64,000 nt of DNA from NCBI GenBank assembly GCA_037440065.1, contig JBBIUV010000015.1, forward strand, positions 1-64,000, read 5' to 3'. Made by a program: the position numbers and the translations under genes. Of the stretch, positions 7,643 through 15,202 are shown piece after piece; positions within the stretch are counted from its first letter, which is position 1, and every line of letters begins with the position of its first letter. The stretch comes from UBA1563 sp037440065. GTDB taxonomy: Bacteria > Bacteroidota > Ignavibacteria > Ignavibacteriales > Ignavibacteriaceae. The notes beneath the pieces were generated by a model, which made no database searches, was not told where the DNA came from, and worked only from the letters and a program-made list of their open reading frames with translations.

Positions 7643-8206
7643 TTAAACAGAAACATGGTAATTAATCTCAATTAACTCTTTTCCCCTAAGAAGAGCTTGT
7701 TCATTTACAGCTATTAAGTGATGGTGCCTTTCAGGCAATACTTTTTTGAGCGCCGACAAAACGGTTTCTCTTTTTACCAACGGTTTTATTTCTAAAAATG
7801 CGCCAAGCATTATCATGTTTGAAATTTGTTTCTGTCCCATCTTGTTGGCTTCTTCAATGGCTGCAATTTTATAAACCATAATATCTTCACGCATTGGTGG
7901 ATTGATAATCGTTGATGCTTCATAAAAAAGAAATCCATGTTCTTTAACATGATCTTCAAATTTGTTCATCGAAGGCTGGTTTAAGATAATTGCTGAATCA
8001 AATTTTGATACGATGGGAGAACTGATTTTATTTTCTGAAATAATGGTGATGCAGTTTGCCGTTCCGCCCCGCATTTCAGGCCCGTACGAAGGCATCCAGC
8101 TTGTTTCTTTCTTTTCGATCATAGCGGAATAAGCAAGGATTTTCCCCATCGAAAGAACTCCTTGACCTCCAAATCCGGCAATAATAATTTCATCGGTAGT
8201 GTACAT
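7643..8206 (-). CDS. 2-oxoacid:ferredoxin oxidoreductase, gamma subunit
   Basis: A 187-residue gamma (POR/KOR catalytic gamma) domain. EIIIAGFGGQGVLSMGKILAYSA at residues 6-28 is the family's glycine-rich start, and SWMPSYGPEMRGGTANC near residue 37 is its most conserved block. It works with the alpha and beta subunits to bind coenzyme A and form acyl-CoA from a 2-oxoacid with reduction of ferredoxin. It follows the beta subunit by 15 nt. The order ferredoxin, alpha, beta, gamma is the usual one for VorB-type enzymes. Confidence 0.93.
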   Translation of the reverse strand: MYTTDEIIIAGFGGQGVLSMGKILAYSAMIEKKETSWMPSYGPEMRGGTANCITIISENKISSPIVSKFDSAIILNQPSMNKFEDHVKEHGFLFYEASTIINPPMREDIMVYKIAAIEEANKMGQKQISNMIMLGAFLEIKPLVKRETVLSALKKVLPERHHHLIAVNEQALLRGKELIEINYHVSV

Positions 8207-8221
8207 GGTTTTCCTTGTTCG

Positions 8222-8998
8222 TTAATTGTTGTTGTGAGCCGGAACTTTTATATCTCCTAAAGGATATTCCGGCAGCATCTTTTCTTCAATGTACGCAATA
8301 GTTTCTTTGGGAGTCATTTTCCATCCGCTGGGACAATTGGAAACAACTTCAATAAAGCATGTTCCTTTGTTTAACTTCTGATATTCGAAAGCATTCTTTA
8401 ATGCTTTTTTAAACTTTCTAACTGTGTTTGGCGAATGGACTGCTTGTCTTGTTACATAATAAGCTCCCGGAAGATTAGCGATCAGTTCGGTTATTTTTAA
8501 GGGATAACCGTTATGCGCAATATCTCTTCCGTAAGGCGATGTGGAGGTTTTCTGACCGAACAATGAAGTTGGAGCCATTTGTCCGCCGGTCATTCCGTAA
8601 ATTCCGTTGTTGATAAAAACAATTAAAATATTTTCGCCACGATTAATGGTGTGAATAGTTTCGGCTGTTCCAATTGCAGCTAAGTCACCATCACCCTGAT
8701 AAGAAAAAACATATTTATCGGGACGGACTCTTTTAATTCCCGTTGCAACGGCACTAGCCCTTCCGTGAGCAGCTTCCTGCATATCAATGTTCATATAGTT
8801 ATAGGCAAAAACCGAACAACCAACCGGCGCGACCCCAACAATCTCTTCTTGTATTCCAATTTCTTCAACCACTTCCATTAAAATTTTGTGGGCTACTGCG
8901 TGTCCGCAGCCGGGGCAGTAGTGCATGTAATCCTCGGTTAGCGTTTGCGGTTTCTGATAGACGCATTCCATTTTTTCGATTAACATTTCTTCCGTCAT
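8222..8998 (-). CDS. 2-oxoacid:ferredoxin oxidoreductase, beta subunit (thiamine diphosphate-binding)
   Basis: A 258-residue beta subunit binding thiamine diphosphate and Mg. YCPGCGHAVAHKI (near residue 27) and GVAPVGCSVFAYNY carry conserved cysteines; YQGDGDLAAIGTAE (near residue 99) is the diphosphate-binding GDG motif, and INNGIYGMTGGQMAPTS follows. The beta subunit performs the decarboxylation and passes electrons to the ferredoxin subunit. It ends 15 nt before the gamma gene and starts 2 nt after the alpha gene, so the three are co-translated. Substrate (2-oxoglutarate, branched-chain oxoacid or other) cannot be read from the sequence. Confidence 0.94.
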   Translation of the reverse strand: MTEEMLIEKMECVYQKPQTLTEDYMHYCPGCGHAVAHKILMEVVEEIGIQEEIVGVAPVGCSVFAYNYMNIDMQEAAHGRASAVATGIKRVRPDKYVFSYQGDGDLAAIGTAETIHTINRGENILIVFINNGIYGMTGGQMAPTSLFGQKTSTSPYGRDIAHNGYPLKITELIANLPGAYYVTRQAVHSPNTVRKFKKALKNAFEYQKLNKGTCFIEVVSNCPSGWKMTPKETIAYIEEKMLPEYPLGDIKVPAHNNN

Positions 8999-9000
8999 AA

Positions 9001-10107
9001 CTACTCCTTCCCCATATTAAGCGTTAAAGATCCTTCAATAATTTTTTCCATCTCTTCCAAAACATCTTCTGGTTGAATAAGCATTCCACCCATTCTTCCT
9101 TTGAAATGTACGGGACAGTTTCCGTTTGCAGCAAGCAGAACATCTTCTACCATTTGTCCGGCGTTTAATTCAACAACAAGAAAGTGATCTATCTTTTTTG
9201 AAAGATCGGAAAGAATTTTTTTAGGGAAAGGGAAGAGTGTTATTGGGCGAACTAATCCGGCTTTGATACCTTTTGCGCGTGCAAGTTCAACCGTCTTCTG
9301 ACATATTCTCGCCGGCAATCCGAATGCAACAAGAACGATTTCCGCATCGTCGATTTCAAATGTTTCGTAACGAACTTCGTTGTCTTCAATCTCTTTATAC
9401 TTTTTTTGAAGATGAAGATTTATTTCTTCCATTCTTTCCGGTTCCATGTGAAGCGAAGTAATAAAATTTCTTTCTCTTCCTTTTTTGCCGGTCGTTGCCC
9501 ATGCAGGAATGTTATGCGGAAGTGAACCGTCTTCTGGAAATTCTACTTTCTCCATCATTTGTCCAAGCGCACCATCCGACAAGATCATAGCAGGATTGCG
9601 ATATTTTTCAGCAAGTTTAAATCCTTCAAAAACAAAATCGGACATTTCTTGAACGGACGAAGGAGCGAGAACGATCAAACGGTAATCGCCGTGTCCGCCT
9701 CCTTTGGTTGCTTGAAAATAATCACCTTGAGATGGCTGGATTGTTCCAAGACCCGGACCGCCACGCACAACATTCACAAGTAAGCAGGGAAGTTCTGCCG
9801 CGGCAATGTATGAAATTCCTTCTTGCATCAAACTCATTCCGGGGGAAGATGAAGAGGTCATAACTCTTGCGCCCGCACCTGCTGCTCCGTAGATCATGTT
9901 AATTGATGCAACTTCACTTTCGGCTTGTAAAACAACTCCGCGTCTTTTAGGAATTTCTAATGTTAAATATTCGAGCACTTCTGATTGAGGAGTAATCGGA
10001 TAACCGAAATAAGCATCAAGACCCGCGCGAATGGCGGCTTCGGCTAATGCTTCATTTCCTTTCATTAAACGAACTTCTGATTTTTGTGTTTCCATGGTTT
10101 CTTTCAA
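9001..10107 (-). CDS. vorB: 2-oxoacid:ferredoxin oxidoreductase, alpha subunit (VorB type)
   Basis: A 368-residue alpha subunit containing the pyrimidine-binding and transketolase C-terminal-like domains. LMKGNEALAEAAIRAG (residue 14 on), YFGYPITPQSEVLEY, and the block GLGTIQPSQGDYFQATKGGG are typical of VorB (3-methyl-2-oxobutanoate dehydrogenase subunit). Residues about 255-350 form the C-terminal domain. In anaerobes of this group such enzymes feed or run reductive carbon metabolism through ferredoxin. The gene follows the dicluster ferredoxin by 5 nt. The name VorB reflects sequence type; the true substrate could be 2-oxoglutarate, as in green sulfur bacteria. Confidence 0.92.
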   Translation of the reverse strand: MKETMETQKSEVRLMKGNEALAEAAIRAGLDAYFGYPITPQSEVLEYLTLEIPKRRGVVLQAESEVASINMIYGAAGAGARVMTSSSSPGMSLMQEGISYIAAAELPCLLVNVVRGGPGLGTIQPSQGDYFQATKGGGHGDYRLIVLAPSSVQEMSDFVFEGFKLAEKYRNPAMILSDGALGQMMEKVEFPEDGSLPHNIPAWATTGKKGRERNFITSLHMEPERMEEINLHLQKKYKEIEDNEVRYETFEIDDAEIVLVAFGLPARICQKTVELARAKGIKAGLVRPITLFPFPKKILSDLSKKIDHFLVVELNAGQMVEDVLLAANGNCPVHFKGRMGGMLIQPEDVLEEMEKIIEGSLTLNMGKE

Positions 10108-10112
10108 AATTG

Positions 10113-10349
10113 TTAAACAGCTTTTTTATATTGTTGTTTTGATTGCCGGTAAACGGTTATTGCAGCGTCAGGGCAAACGATAGCACAATTTGAACATCCG
10201 GTGCAGTTGTCCTGTTTAAGTTCAACGTACCGGTAACCACGGAGATTTATTTTTTGTGAGAGTGAGAGACTATCTTGGGGACAGGCTACAATACAAAGCT
10301 CGCAGCCCTTGCATGTCTCGGAGTTAATTAAAACTGTTCCTTTTATCAT
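10113..10349 (-). CDS. Dicluster 4Fe-4S ferredoxin subunit of the 2-oxoacid oxidoreductase
   Basis: A 78-residue ferredoxin. CKGCELCIVACP (residues 13-24) and CTGCSNCAIVCP (about residues 48-59) are two complete CxxCxxCxxxCP motifs, enough for two 4Fe-4S clusters. It is the first gene of the operon and acts as the delta subunit that takes electrons from the beta subunit. The ATG is at 10347-10349, and the AAAATGAGG string a few bases before it offers a weak ribosome site. The 190-bp gap upstream holds no gene and probably the operon promoter, though none matches a consensus convincingly. Confidence 0.93.
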   Translation of the reverse strand: MIKGTVLINSETCKGCELCIVACPQDSLSLSQKINLRGYRYVELKQDNCTGCSNCAIVCPDAAITVYRQSKQQYKKAV

Positions 10350-10541
10350 AAAAACCTCATTTTTAATGAATTGAAAAGGTCAAGTAATATGCCAGTAAAG
10401 CATCGGGAAAATATATGGTTAAAGTAAGAAAAAAAGTAATAAGTTAAATGATTTTATCAATAATAAGAATGAAGCGAAGATGGTTTTTCCAATTAATGAG
10501 AAGTAACTTTTTAGCGTGGTAATAATGAACAACAACAACAA

Positions 10542-10733
10542 TCAATTGACATTGTTATCGATAGGAGGGAGAATGGTTTTGTTTTCAGTGGTGCGACCTG
10601 ACTTAGCAAGTGTTTCTTTTAATAAAAATTCTATCTGTGCATTAATGCTGCGCAGATCGTCAGCTGCCCATTTTTCAAGGGCGGCGTAAATTTTTTCATC
10701 TATTCGTAAAAGAAATTTTTTCTTTTCTGCCAT
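10542..10733 (-). CDS. Ribbon-helix-helix (Arc-type) DNA-binding protein
   Basis: A 63-residue protein. KKKFLLRIDEKIYAALEKWA (residues 4-23) gives the ribbon and first helix, and DDLRSINAQIEFLLKETLAK gives the second helix of an Arc/MetJ fold; the RSxNAQIEFLL sequence is typical of Arc-like proteins found beside SPFH genes. The C-terminal 15 residues are disordered. It is the last gene of a three-gene cassette, 34 nt after the 177-residue protein. Likely an autoregulator or antitoxin-like repressor of the cassette; no partner toxin is recognised. Confidence 0.78.
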   Translation of the reverse strand: MAEKKKFLLRIDEKIYAALEKWAADDLRSINAQIEFLLKETLAKSGRTTENKTILPPIDNNVN

Positions 10734-10767
10734 TTTAGTTTTTATTGATTACTTTTAAAATTTTCAT

Positions 10768-11301
10768 TTAAACTCCGCTCAGCATAAGTGGAACCGACGC
10801 AGCTCTTGCATGCTTCCTCTCAATTGCGACAAGTTTGGCTAACATGATAAGCCACGGGTATTTATTAACTAAAGGCGATTTGTCGGTGATGGTAATTTCA
10901 GCGCTATCTGTCCATGCGAATTTTGTTACTACCCGGATTAAACAATTTTCACTTTCCGTTTGAATTTCAACCTTAGATTTAAACGGAAAGAAAACGATCT
11001 GTACTTTTTCTCCGACCGGAAGAAAAACAAAATTGCCTTTACTGAAAAGCTTTCGTTCAAAGTGAGCAAAGGAATTTTCGTAACCCGATTCTCTCGCATG
11101 CCAATTGTTTTTCCAAATACTTGGTTTATAAATTTCCCATTTTTTATTACCAAAAGTTACTTCAGCTGAATTGCCGAAAAATCCACGGATCTGCATCGTG
11201 CCTAAAATTTCTTGACTAGTTTTTAATTCGTAGAATCTTTTAAAAAAAGAAACTTGCTTTAACTGCAAAGGTTGATCTAAATATTCGCTTAGTTCTTTCA
11301 T
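10768..11301 (-). CDS. Unknown protein of the SPFH cassette
   Basis: A 177-residue protein with no signal peptide. It is rich in alternating beta strands (LGTMQIRGFFGNSAEVTFG, NFVFLPVGEKVQIVFFPFK, CLIRVVTKFAWTDSAEIT) and ends in a hydrophobic helix WLIMLAKLVAIERKHARAA (residues about 149-167). An antiparallel barrel closed by a C-terminal hydrophobic helix recalls the tubby/LURP-one fold, but this is a guess from pattern alone. The gene lies between the SPFH gene (166 bp upstream) and the ribbon-helix-helix gene (34 bp downstream), so the three probably work together. Function is not known to me. Confidence 0.6.
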   Translation of the reverse strand: MKELSEYLDQPLQLKQVSFFKRFYELKTSQEILGTMQIRGFFGNSAEVTFGNKKWEIYKPSIWKNNWHARESGYENSFAHFERKLFSKGNFVFLPVGEKVQIVFFPFKSKVEIQTESENCLIRVVTKFAWTDSAEITITDKSPLVNKYPWLIMLAKLVAIERKHARAASVPLMLSGV

Positions 11302-11367
11302 TTTAATCCTTTAAATAAATTTTCTTTTTATACAGAGACAGATTGAAACGGAACCAAAAGGAACAGT

Positions 11368-11443
11368 AAATATCGAGCAAGGAATGCAGAGTATTGAAAA
11401 AAAAATTCATTAATCGCAATTCCTTGTTCGATGTTCAATATTT
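11368..11443. repeat. Long inverted repeat with ATCGAACAAGGAAT arms
   Basis: ATCGAGCAAGGAATGC (left arm, from about 11372) faces GCAATTCCTTGTTCGAT (right arm, from 11416); AATATT-type ends extend the symmetry. It fills most of the 166-bp gap between the SPFH gene and its neighbour. It resembles intergenic inverted-repeat elements widespread in Bacteroidota/Chlorobi. Confidence 0.65.
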
Positions 11444-11467
11444 AAATTCAAGACAACACTTTTTTAC

Positions 11468-12340
11468 TTATTGATACAATGTTCCCGTATTAATCACGGG
11501 CTGAGCTTGAGATTCTGATACAAGAGCTACCAAAAGATTGTTTACCATTGTGGCTTTTTTATCTTCATCAAGACTTACAATGTGTTGCTCGCTTAAGGCT
11601 TTTAATGCTAAATCAACCATACCGACAGCACCCTCAACAATTTTTGCTCTTGCTGCAACAACGGCTGTTGCTTGCTGGCGACGTAACATAGCCTGAGCAA
11701 TTTCAGGTGCATAAGCTAAATGGGTGATGCGTGATTCAAGTACTTCGACTCCGGCAATTTGAAGACGTTGCTGCAATTGCTTTTTCATGTTTTCGGAAAT
11801 TTCCTGCTGATTGCCGCGAAGTGATTCTGTTTCATCAGAAGAATCATAAGCGTATTCAGAAGAAAGTCCGCGGATTGCCGTTTCACTTTGAATGGCGATA
11901 AAGCCTTCATAGTTTTGTACATCAAACACTGCGCGGGCAGAATCGACAACTCGCCACACAATAACCGCAGCAATCTCAATCGGATTTCCGTGAAGATCAT
12001 TCACTTTAATTTTATCGCTGTTAAAATTGTGAATACGCAGTGAGACTTTCCTTTTTTCGGTAAAAGGATTAACAGCCCAAAATCCTGATTCGCGTATCGT
12101 TCCGATATACTTTCCGAAGAAAACAATAACCCGGGAATCATTCGGCTGTACAACCGTGAAACTTCCAAACGAAATAAAAAACAGCAGCATTCCGGGAATA
12201 AATATCCAGAGGAAAGCAGTGTCTTCAGTTTTTATTCCGAGAGACAGGGTATAAATATTTAAGATAAATAGAGCAATAACTAAAAAAAGAACAACAAATC
12301 CGTTCACTTTTCTGGCGGATTTTTCGGTAATCGTTTCCAT
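11468..12340 (-). CDS. SPFH/band 7 membrane protein
   Basis: A 290-residue stomatin/prohibitin/flotillin-like protein. Two hydrophobic segments (residues about 13-35 and 42-62) anchor the N-terminus. The SPFH domain follows (FTVVQPNDSRVIVFFGKYIG, SGFWAVNPF, NPIEIAAVIVWRVVDSARAVFDVQNY, AIRGLSSEYAYD), then an alanine-rich helix MLRRQQATAVVAARAKIVEGAVGMV. These proteins form large rings on the membrane and often recruit proteases or organise lipid domains. A strong sigma70-type promoter lies upstream at 12370-12398. The linked 177-residue protein and Arc-type protein suggest a regulated three-gene unit. Confidence 0.9.
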   Translation of the reverse strand: METITEKSARKVNGFVVLFLVIALFILNIYTLSLGIKTEDTAFLWIFIPGMLLFFISFGSFTVVQPNDSRVIVFFGKYIGTIRESGFWAVNPFTEKRKVSLRIHNFNSDKIKVNDLHGNPIEIAAVIVWRVVDSARAVFDVQNYEGFIAIQSETAIRGLSSEYAYDSSDETESLRGNQQEISENMKKQLQQRLQIAGVEVLESRITHLAYAPEIAQAMLRRQQATAVVAARAKIVEGAVGMVDLALKALSEQHIVSLDEDKKATMVNNLLVALVSESQAQPVINTGTLYQ

Positions 12341-12369
12341 TTTTGAACTCCTTTATTTTTACTATCACA

Positions 12370-12398
12370 ATGATATCATATTAATAGCAAAAAGTCAA
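12370..12398 (-). promoter_or_regulatory. Sigma70-like promoter for the SPFH cassette
   Basis: On the - strand TTGACT (12398-12393) and TATCAT (12375-12370) are separated by exactly 17 nt. The -10 box ends 29 nt before the SPFH ATG. This is a classical proteobacterial-type promoter, unlike the TAnnTTTG type seen elsewhere in the window. Confidence 0.6.
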
Positions 12399-12433
12399 GC
12401 AATTTTATAATAATTTTAATCTTCGATCCTTTT

Positions 12434-12461
12434 TTTGCCAAAAGAAAAATGAATACCTTTG
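12434..12461 (+). promoter_or_regulatory. Possible FCB-type promoter upstream of the NHL-repeat gene
   Basis: TTTG (12434-12437) and TACCTTTG (12454-12461) are 16 nt apart, slightly short of the usual FCB spacing. It would leave an untranslated leader of about 135 nt before the ATG at 12606. Confidence 0.35.
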
Positions 12462-12605
12462 CAAAACAAAAATTGTTGCTGAAGATAAACTAAGTGTCTT
12501 ATACAGACATTCAGAAATAGTGCATCTGCGTTATTGTTAAATTAAATCACCACGTCTATCTTTATTCATCAAAAAAGAAGTGCTATCAAATATTACGGAG
12601 TATTA

Positions 12606-13736
12606 ATGAAACTAATTTTTACCGTCATTCTTGTATTGTCAATTCATGCATGTTTTTCTCAAACCTCAAGTCAGGTTACAACTATAGCAACCGGACTAGG
12701 TTCCATAAGAGGTTTAGACTTTGACAGCAAAGGAAATTTATTTGTTGCTTCAGGGAGTAACCTTTTGAAGATTGCACCAAACGGTGATAAAACAACGGTT
12801 ACCACCGAGACCGGATTTATCTGGGAACTCAAAGTCGACTCTGTAGACAATGTTTTTTATGCTACCAACACTCAAATAACAAAACTCGATCCGCAAGGAA
12901 ATAAAACCGTTATCGCAAATCAAAGTGGATATTGGTATCAAGGAGTTGCTTTCGACGGAAAAGGAAATGTTTTTACAAGTTCAAATATGGCCGGACAAAA
13001 AGCGCATATTCTTACTCCCAATGGGAATGGGTACACAGAATCTCCGTGGGGCGGTACAATTCAACTTGCCGGTTATGGAATTGCTTATGACAAATTCGGA
13101 TGGTTGTATGTTACTAATATAAATCCTGGCGGACTTGTTAAAACCAACGCAGACGGTACGGTTATGATTATTACCATCGGAGGAAAGGCTCAAGACTGTG
13201 AGGCGGATTCTTTAGGTAATGTTTATGTAACTACTCAAACGAATAATGTGATTAAAAAAGTTGATCCCCAGGGAAACGTTACAATATTTGCTGGAACAGG
13301 AACCGCCGGAAATACCGATGGATCGTTAACTACCGCACAATTTTCAAGTCCTTCTTATGTTTGTGTTCATAATGGTGATTTGTATATAACGGATAATGGT
13401 TCTCAAAGTATAAGAAAAATTTCTAATATCCTGGCAACAGATATAGAAGCTGGATCAGAAAAGAATTTTCCAACGCAGTTTTCTCTTTCACAAAATTTTC
13501 CAAATCCTTTTAATCCGAGTACAACAATTGAATACGGCATTCCGGTTAAAGGAAATGTGTCGCTTAAAATTTTTAATCTTCTCGGAAAAGAAATTGCAAC
13601 ACTTGTGAACGAAGAAAAAAATGCAGGAACGCATTCTGTTAAGTTCGACGCAGCAAATTTGCCTTCGGGAATTTATTTCTCTCAACTCCGTGTTGGTAAT
13701 TTCACCGAAACAAGAAAAATGATTCTGCTGAAATAA
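12606..13736 (+). CDS. Secreted NHL-repeat protein with type IX secretion signal
   Basis: A 376-residue exported protein. Residues 1-18 are a signal peptide ending near ACFSQ. Residues about 25-275 are NHL/SMP-30-like propeller repeats (GLDFDSKGNLFVASGS, ITKLDPQGNKTVIA, GVAFDGKGNVFTSS, DSLGNVYVTTQTNNVIKKVDPQGNV). Residues about 290-376 are a Por-type sorting domain (LSQNFPNPFNPSTTIEY, LLGKEIATLVNEE, PSGIYFSQL), which directs passage through the type IX secretion system and surface anchoring. The natural ligand cannot be told. GGAG sits about 6 nt before the ATG. Likely expressed alongside the next gene, which has the same architecture. Confidence 0.88.
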   Translation: MKLIFTVILVLSIHACFSQTSSQVTTIATGLGSIRGLDFDSKGNLFVASGSNLLKIAPNGDKTTVTTETGFIWELKVDSVDNVFYATNTQITKLDPQGNKTVIANQSGYWYQGVAFDGKGNVFTSSNMAGQKAHILTPNGNGYTESPWGGTIQLAGYGIAYDKFGWLYVTNINPGGLVKTNADGTVMIITIGGKAQDCEADSLGNVYVTTQTNNVIKKVDPQGNVTIFAGTGTAGNTDGSLTTAQFSSPSYVCVHNGDLYITDNGSQSIRKISNILATDIEAGSEKNFPTQFSLSQNFPNPFNPSTTIEYGIPVKGNVSLKIFNLLGKEIATLVNEEKNAGTHSVKFDAANLPSGIYFSQLRVGNFTETRKMILLK

Positions 13737-13805
13737 TATTAAAATAATTCGATGCTAAATAATGTTTTTCAATATGGTTTTCATTTACTAAAAAAAGAGG
13801 TCAAT

Positions 13806-15032
13806 ATGAAGTCGTTTCTTTTACTTGTTTTATTCTTTTGTTCGATGATGAGCAACGTTTGGGCTCAATGGACTGCAGTAAACAACAATCTTGGCAGTCT
13901 AAAGATTACCGGTTTAGCACGCGTTGGAACCACGCTTTATGCAGGTACAGCCGACAAGGGAATTTTTACTTCTGCAGATAACGGTGACTCTTGGAGCGCC
14001 TTTGCAGATAATGCTTCGCTACCTAGCCTGGTCATTAACGGATTTGAAGCTGATGCCGTTAATTCACAAGGAATTAACATTTATACCCAGAATGGTTTTG
14101 CAATTTTTCAACTAGGTGCACTTTATCCCCTTCCTATGGGAAACATGCAGAATAAGGATATTACTCTTTACCGGCAGTATCAGGATCCGATGCGTAGATT
14201 TCTCGGAACAAAAAACTCGGGATTATTTTACAGCGATGATAACGCCTCCACGTGGACTGAGGGTTCCGGTATTCCAACCGGCGCTTCAAAAAATATTCGC
14301 GGAATGATGAGTCAAGACTCCAAAGTTTTATTATTGGTTGGAACCGAAAACGGAGTTTATGCCTCAACCGATAGAGGAAACACATGGAAAGATGCAAGTG
14401 CGGGATTAACAGGCGCGGCATTAAAAGTCAACAACATGTTCTCATTATTTGCTTTAACTTCAGGCGGTATTTATTTGACGGATGTTTCCGCTTTCACCGG
14501 ATGGACAACGGCTGTACCGACCGGAGATTATAGAGCGGCTACCGCTAATGCACTTATGAAATATTATTTCTTTGGTGATAATGTCGGCACTTCCATTGAT
14601 CTTATGACGTCTCAAATTGCAGGGCTTTCGCTTGGTGGAATTTCCGGAGGTGTAATTACCTCTACAGCTCTTTCCGGTACTTCAATTTTTGTTGGAACGG
14701 AAACCGGCGGAGTCTTCCGTGCGGATGTTTCAAGTTTAACGGATGTTAATGACGGTAAAGAATTGCCAAGTGATTTTTCACTTTCCCAAAATTATCCCAA
14801 CCCATTCAATCCAAGCACAACAATCGAATATAGCGTTGCCGCTGCCGGACAAGTTTCCTTAAAAGTTTACAGCGTACTTGGAACAGAAGTAGCAACTTTG
14901 GTAAATAAAGAGTTGAAAAGCGGAAATTATTCGGTTCAATTTGATGCTGCACATCTCTCTTCGGGAATTTATTTTTACCAGCTTAAAAGCGGAAACGTAA
15001 GCATCACAAAACGCATGCTGTTGATTAAATAG
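13806..15032 (+). CDS. Secreted BNR/Ycf48-like propeller protein with type IX secretion signal
   Basis: The start is placed at the ATG at 13806, not 13752, because KSFLLLVLFFCSMMSNVWAQ then becomes a clean signal peptide and AAGAGG lies just upstream. The mature protein of about 385 residues holds propeller repeats with sialidase-like Asp-box steps (SADNGDSWSAF, SDDNASTWTEG, STDRGNTWKDA). Residues about 325-408 form a Por sorting domain (LSQNYPNPFNPSTTIEY, VATLVNKELKSG, SSGIYFYQLKSGN). No sialidase catalytic residues can be recognised, so it is more likely a binding or scaffold protein. A strong terminator follows at 15060. Confidence 0.86.
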   Translation: MKSFLLLVLFFCSMMSNVWAQWTAVNNNLGSLKITGLARVGTTLYAGTADKGIFTSADNGDSWSAFADNASLPSLVINGFEADAVNSQGINIYTQNGFAIFQLGALYPLPMGNMQNKDITLYRQYQDPMRRFLGTKNSGLFYSDDNASTWTEGSGIPTGASKNIRGMMSQDSKVLLLVGTENGVYASTDRGNTWKDASAGLTGAALKVNNMFSLFALTSGGIYLTDVSAFTGWTTAVPTGDYRAATANALMKYYFFGDNVGTSIDLMTSQIAGLSLGGISGGVITSTALSGTSIFVGTETGGVFRADVSSLTDVNDGKELPSDFSLSQNYPNPFNPSTTIEYSVAAAGQVSLKVYSVLGTEVATLVNKELKSGNYSVQFDAAHLSSGIYFYQLKSGNVSITKRMLLIK

Positions 15033-15059
15033 TTCTTTAAGAGCAATTACCTTTGATTT

Positions 15060-15090
15060 AAAAGCCGTCTTTATTTAAGGCGGCTTTTTA
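15060..15090 (+). terminator. Rho-independent terminator after the propeller pair
   Basis: AAAAGCCG (15060-15067) pairs with CGGCTTTT (15081-15088) and leads into a T run. It separates the two T9SS cargo genes from the GH97 gene. Confidence 0.82.
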
Positions 15091-15202
15091 TTTGTCTTTT
15101 AACTTCTCCACGATGCATTTTTCATCATTCGGCTTTGTTGCTATATTTTAATATCCGTTTGAAATAATTTTCTTTTCAAAAAAAATAGCGAGCACAGTTG
15201 TT

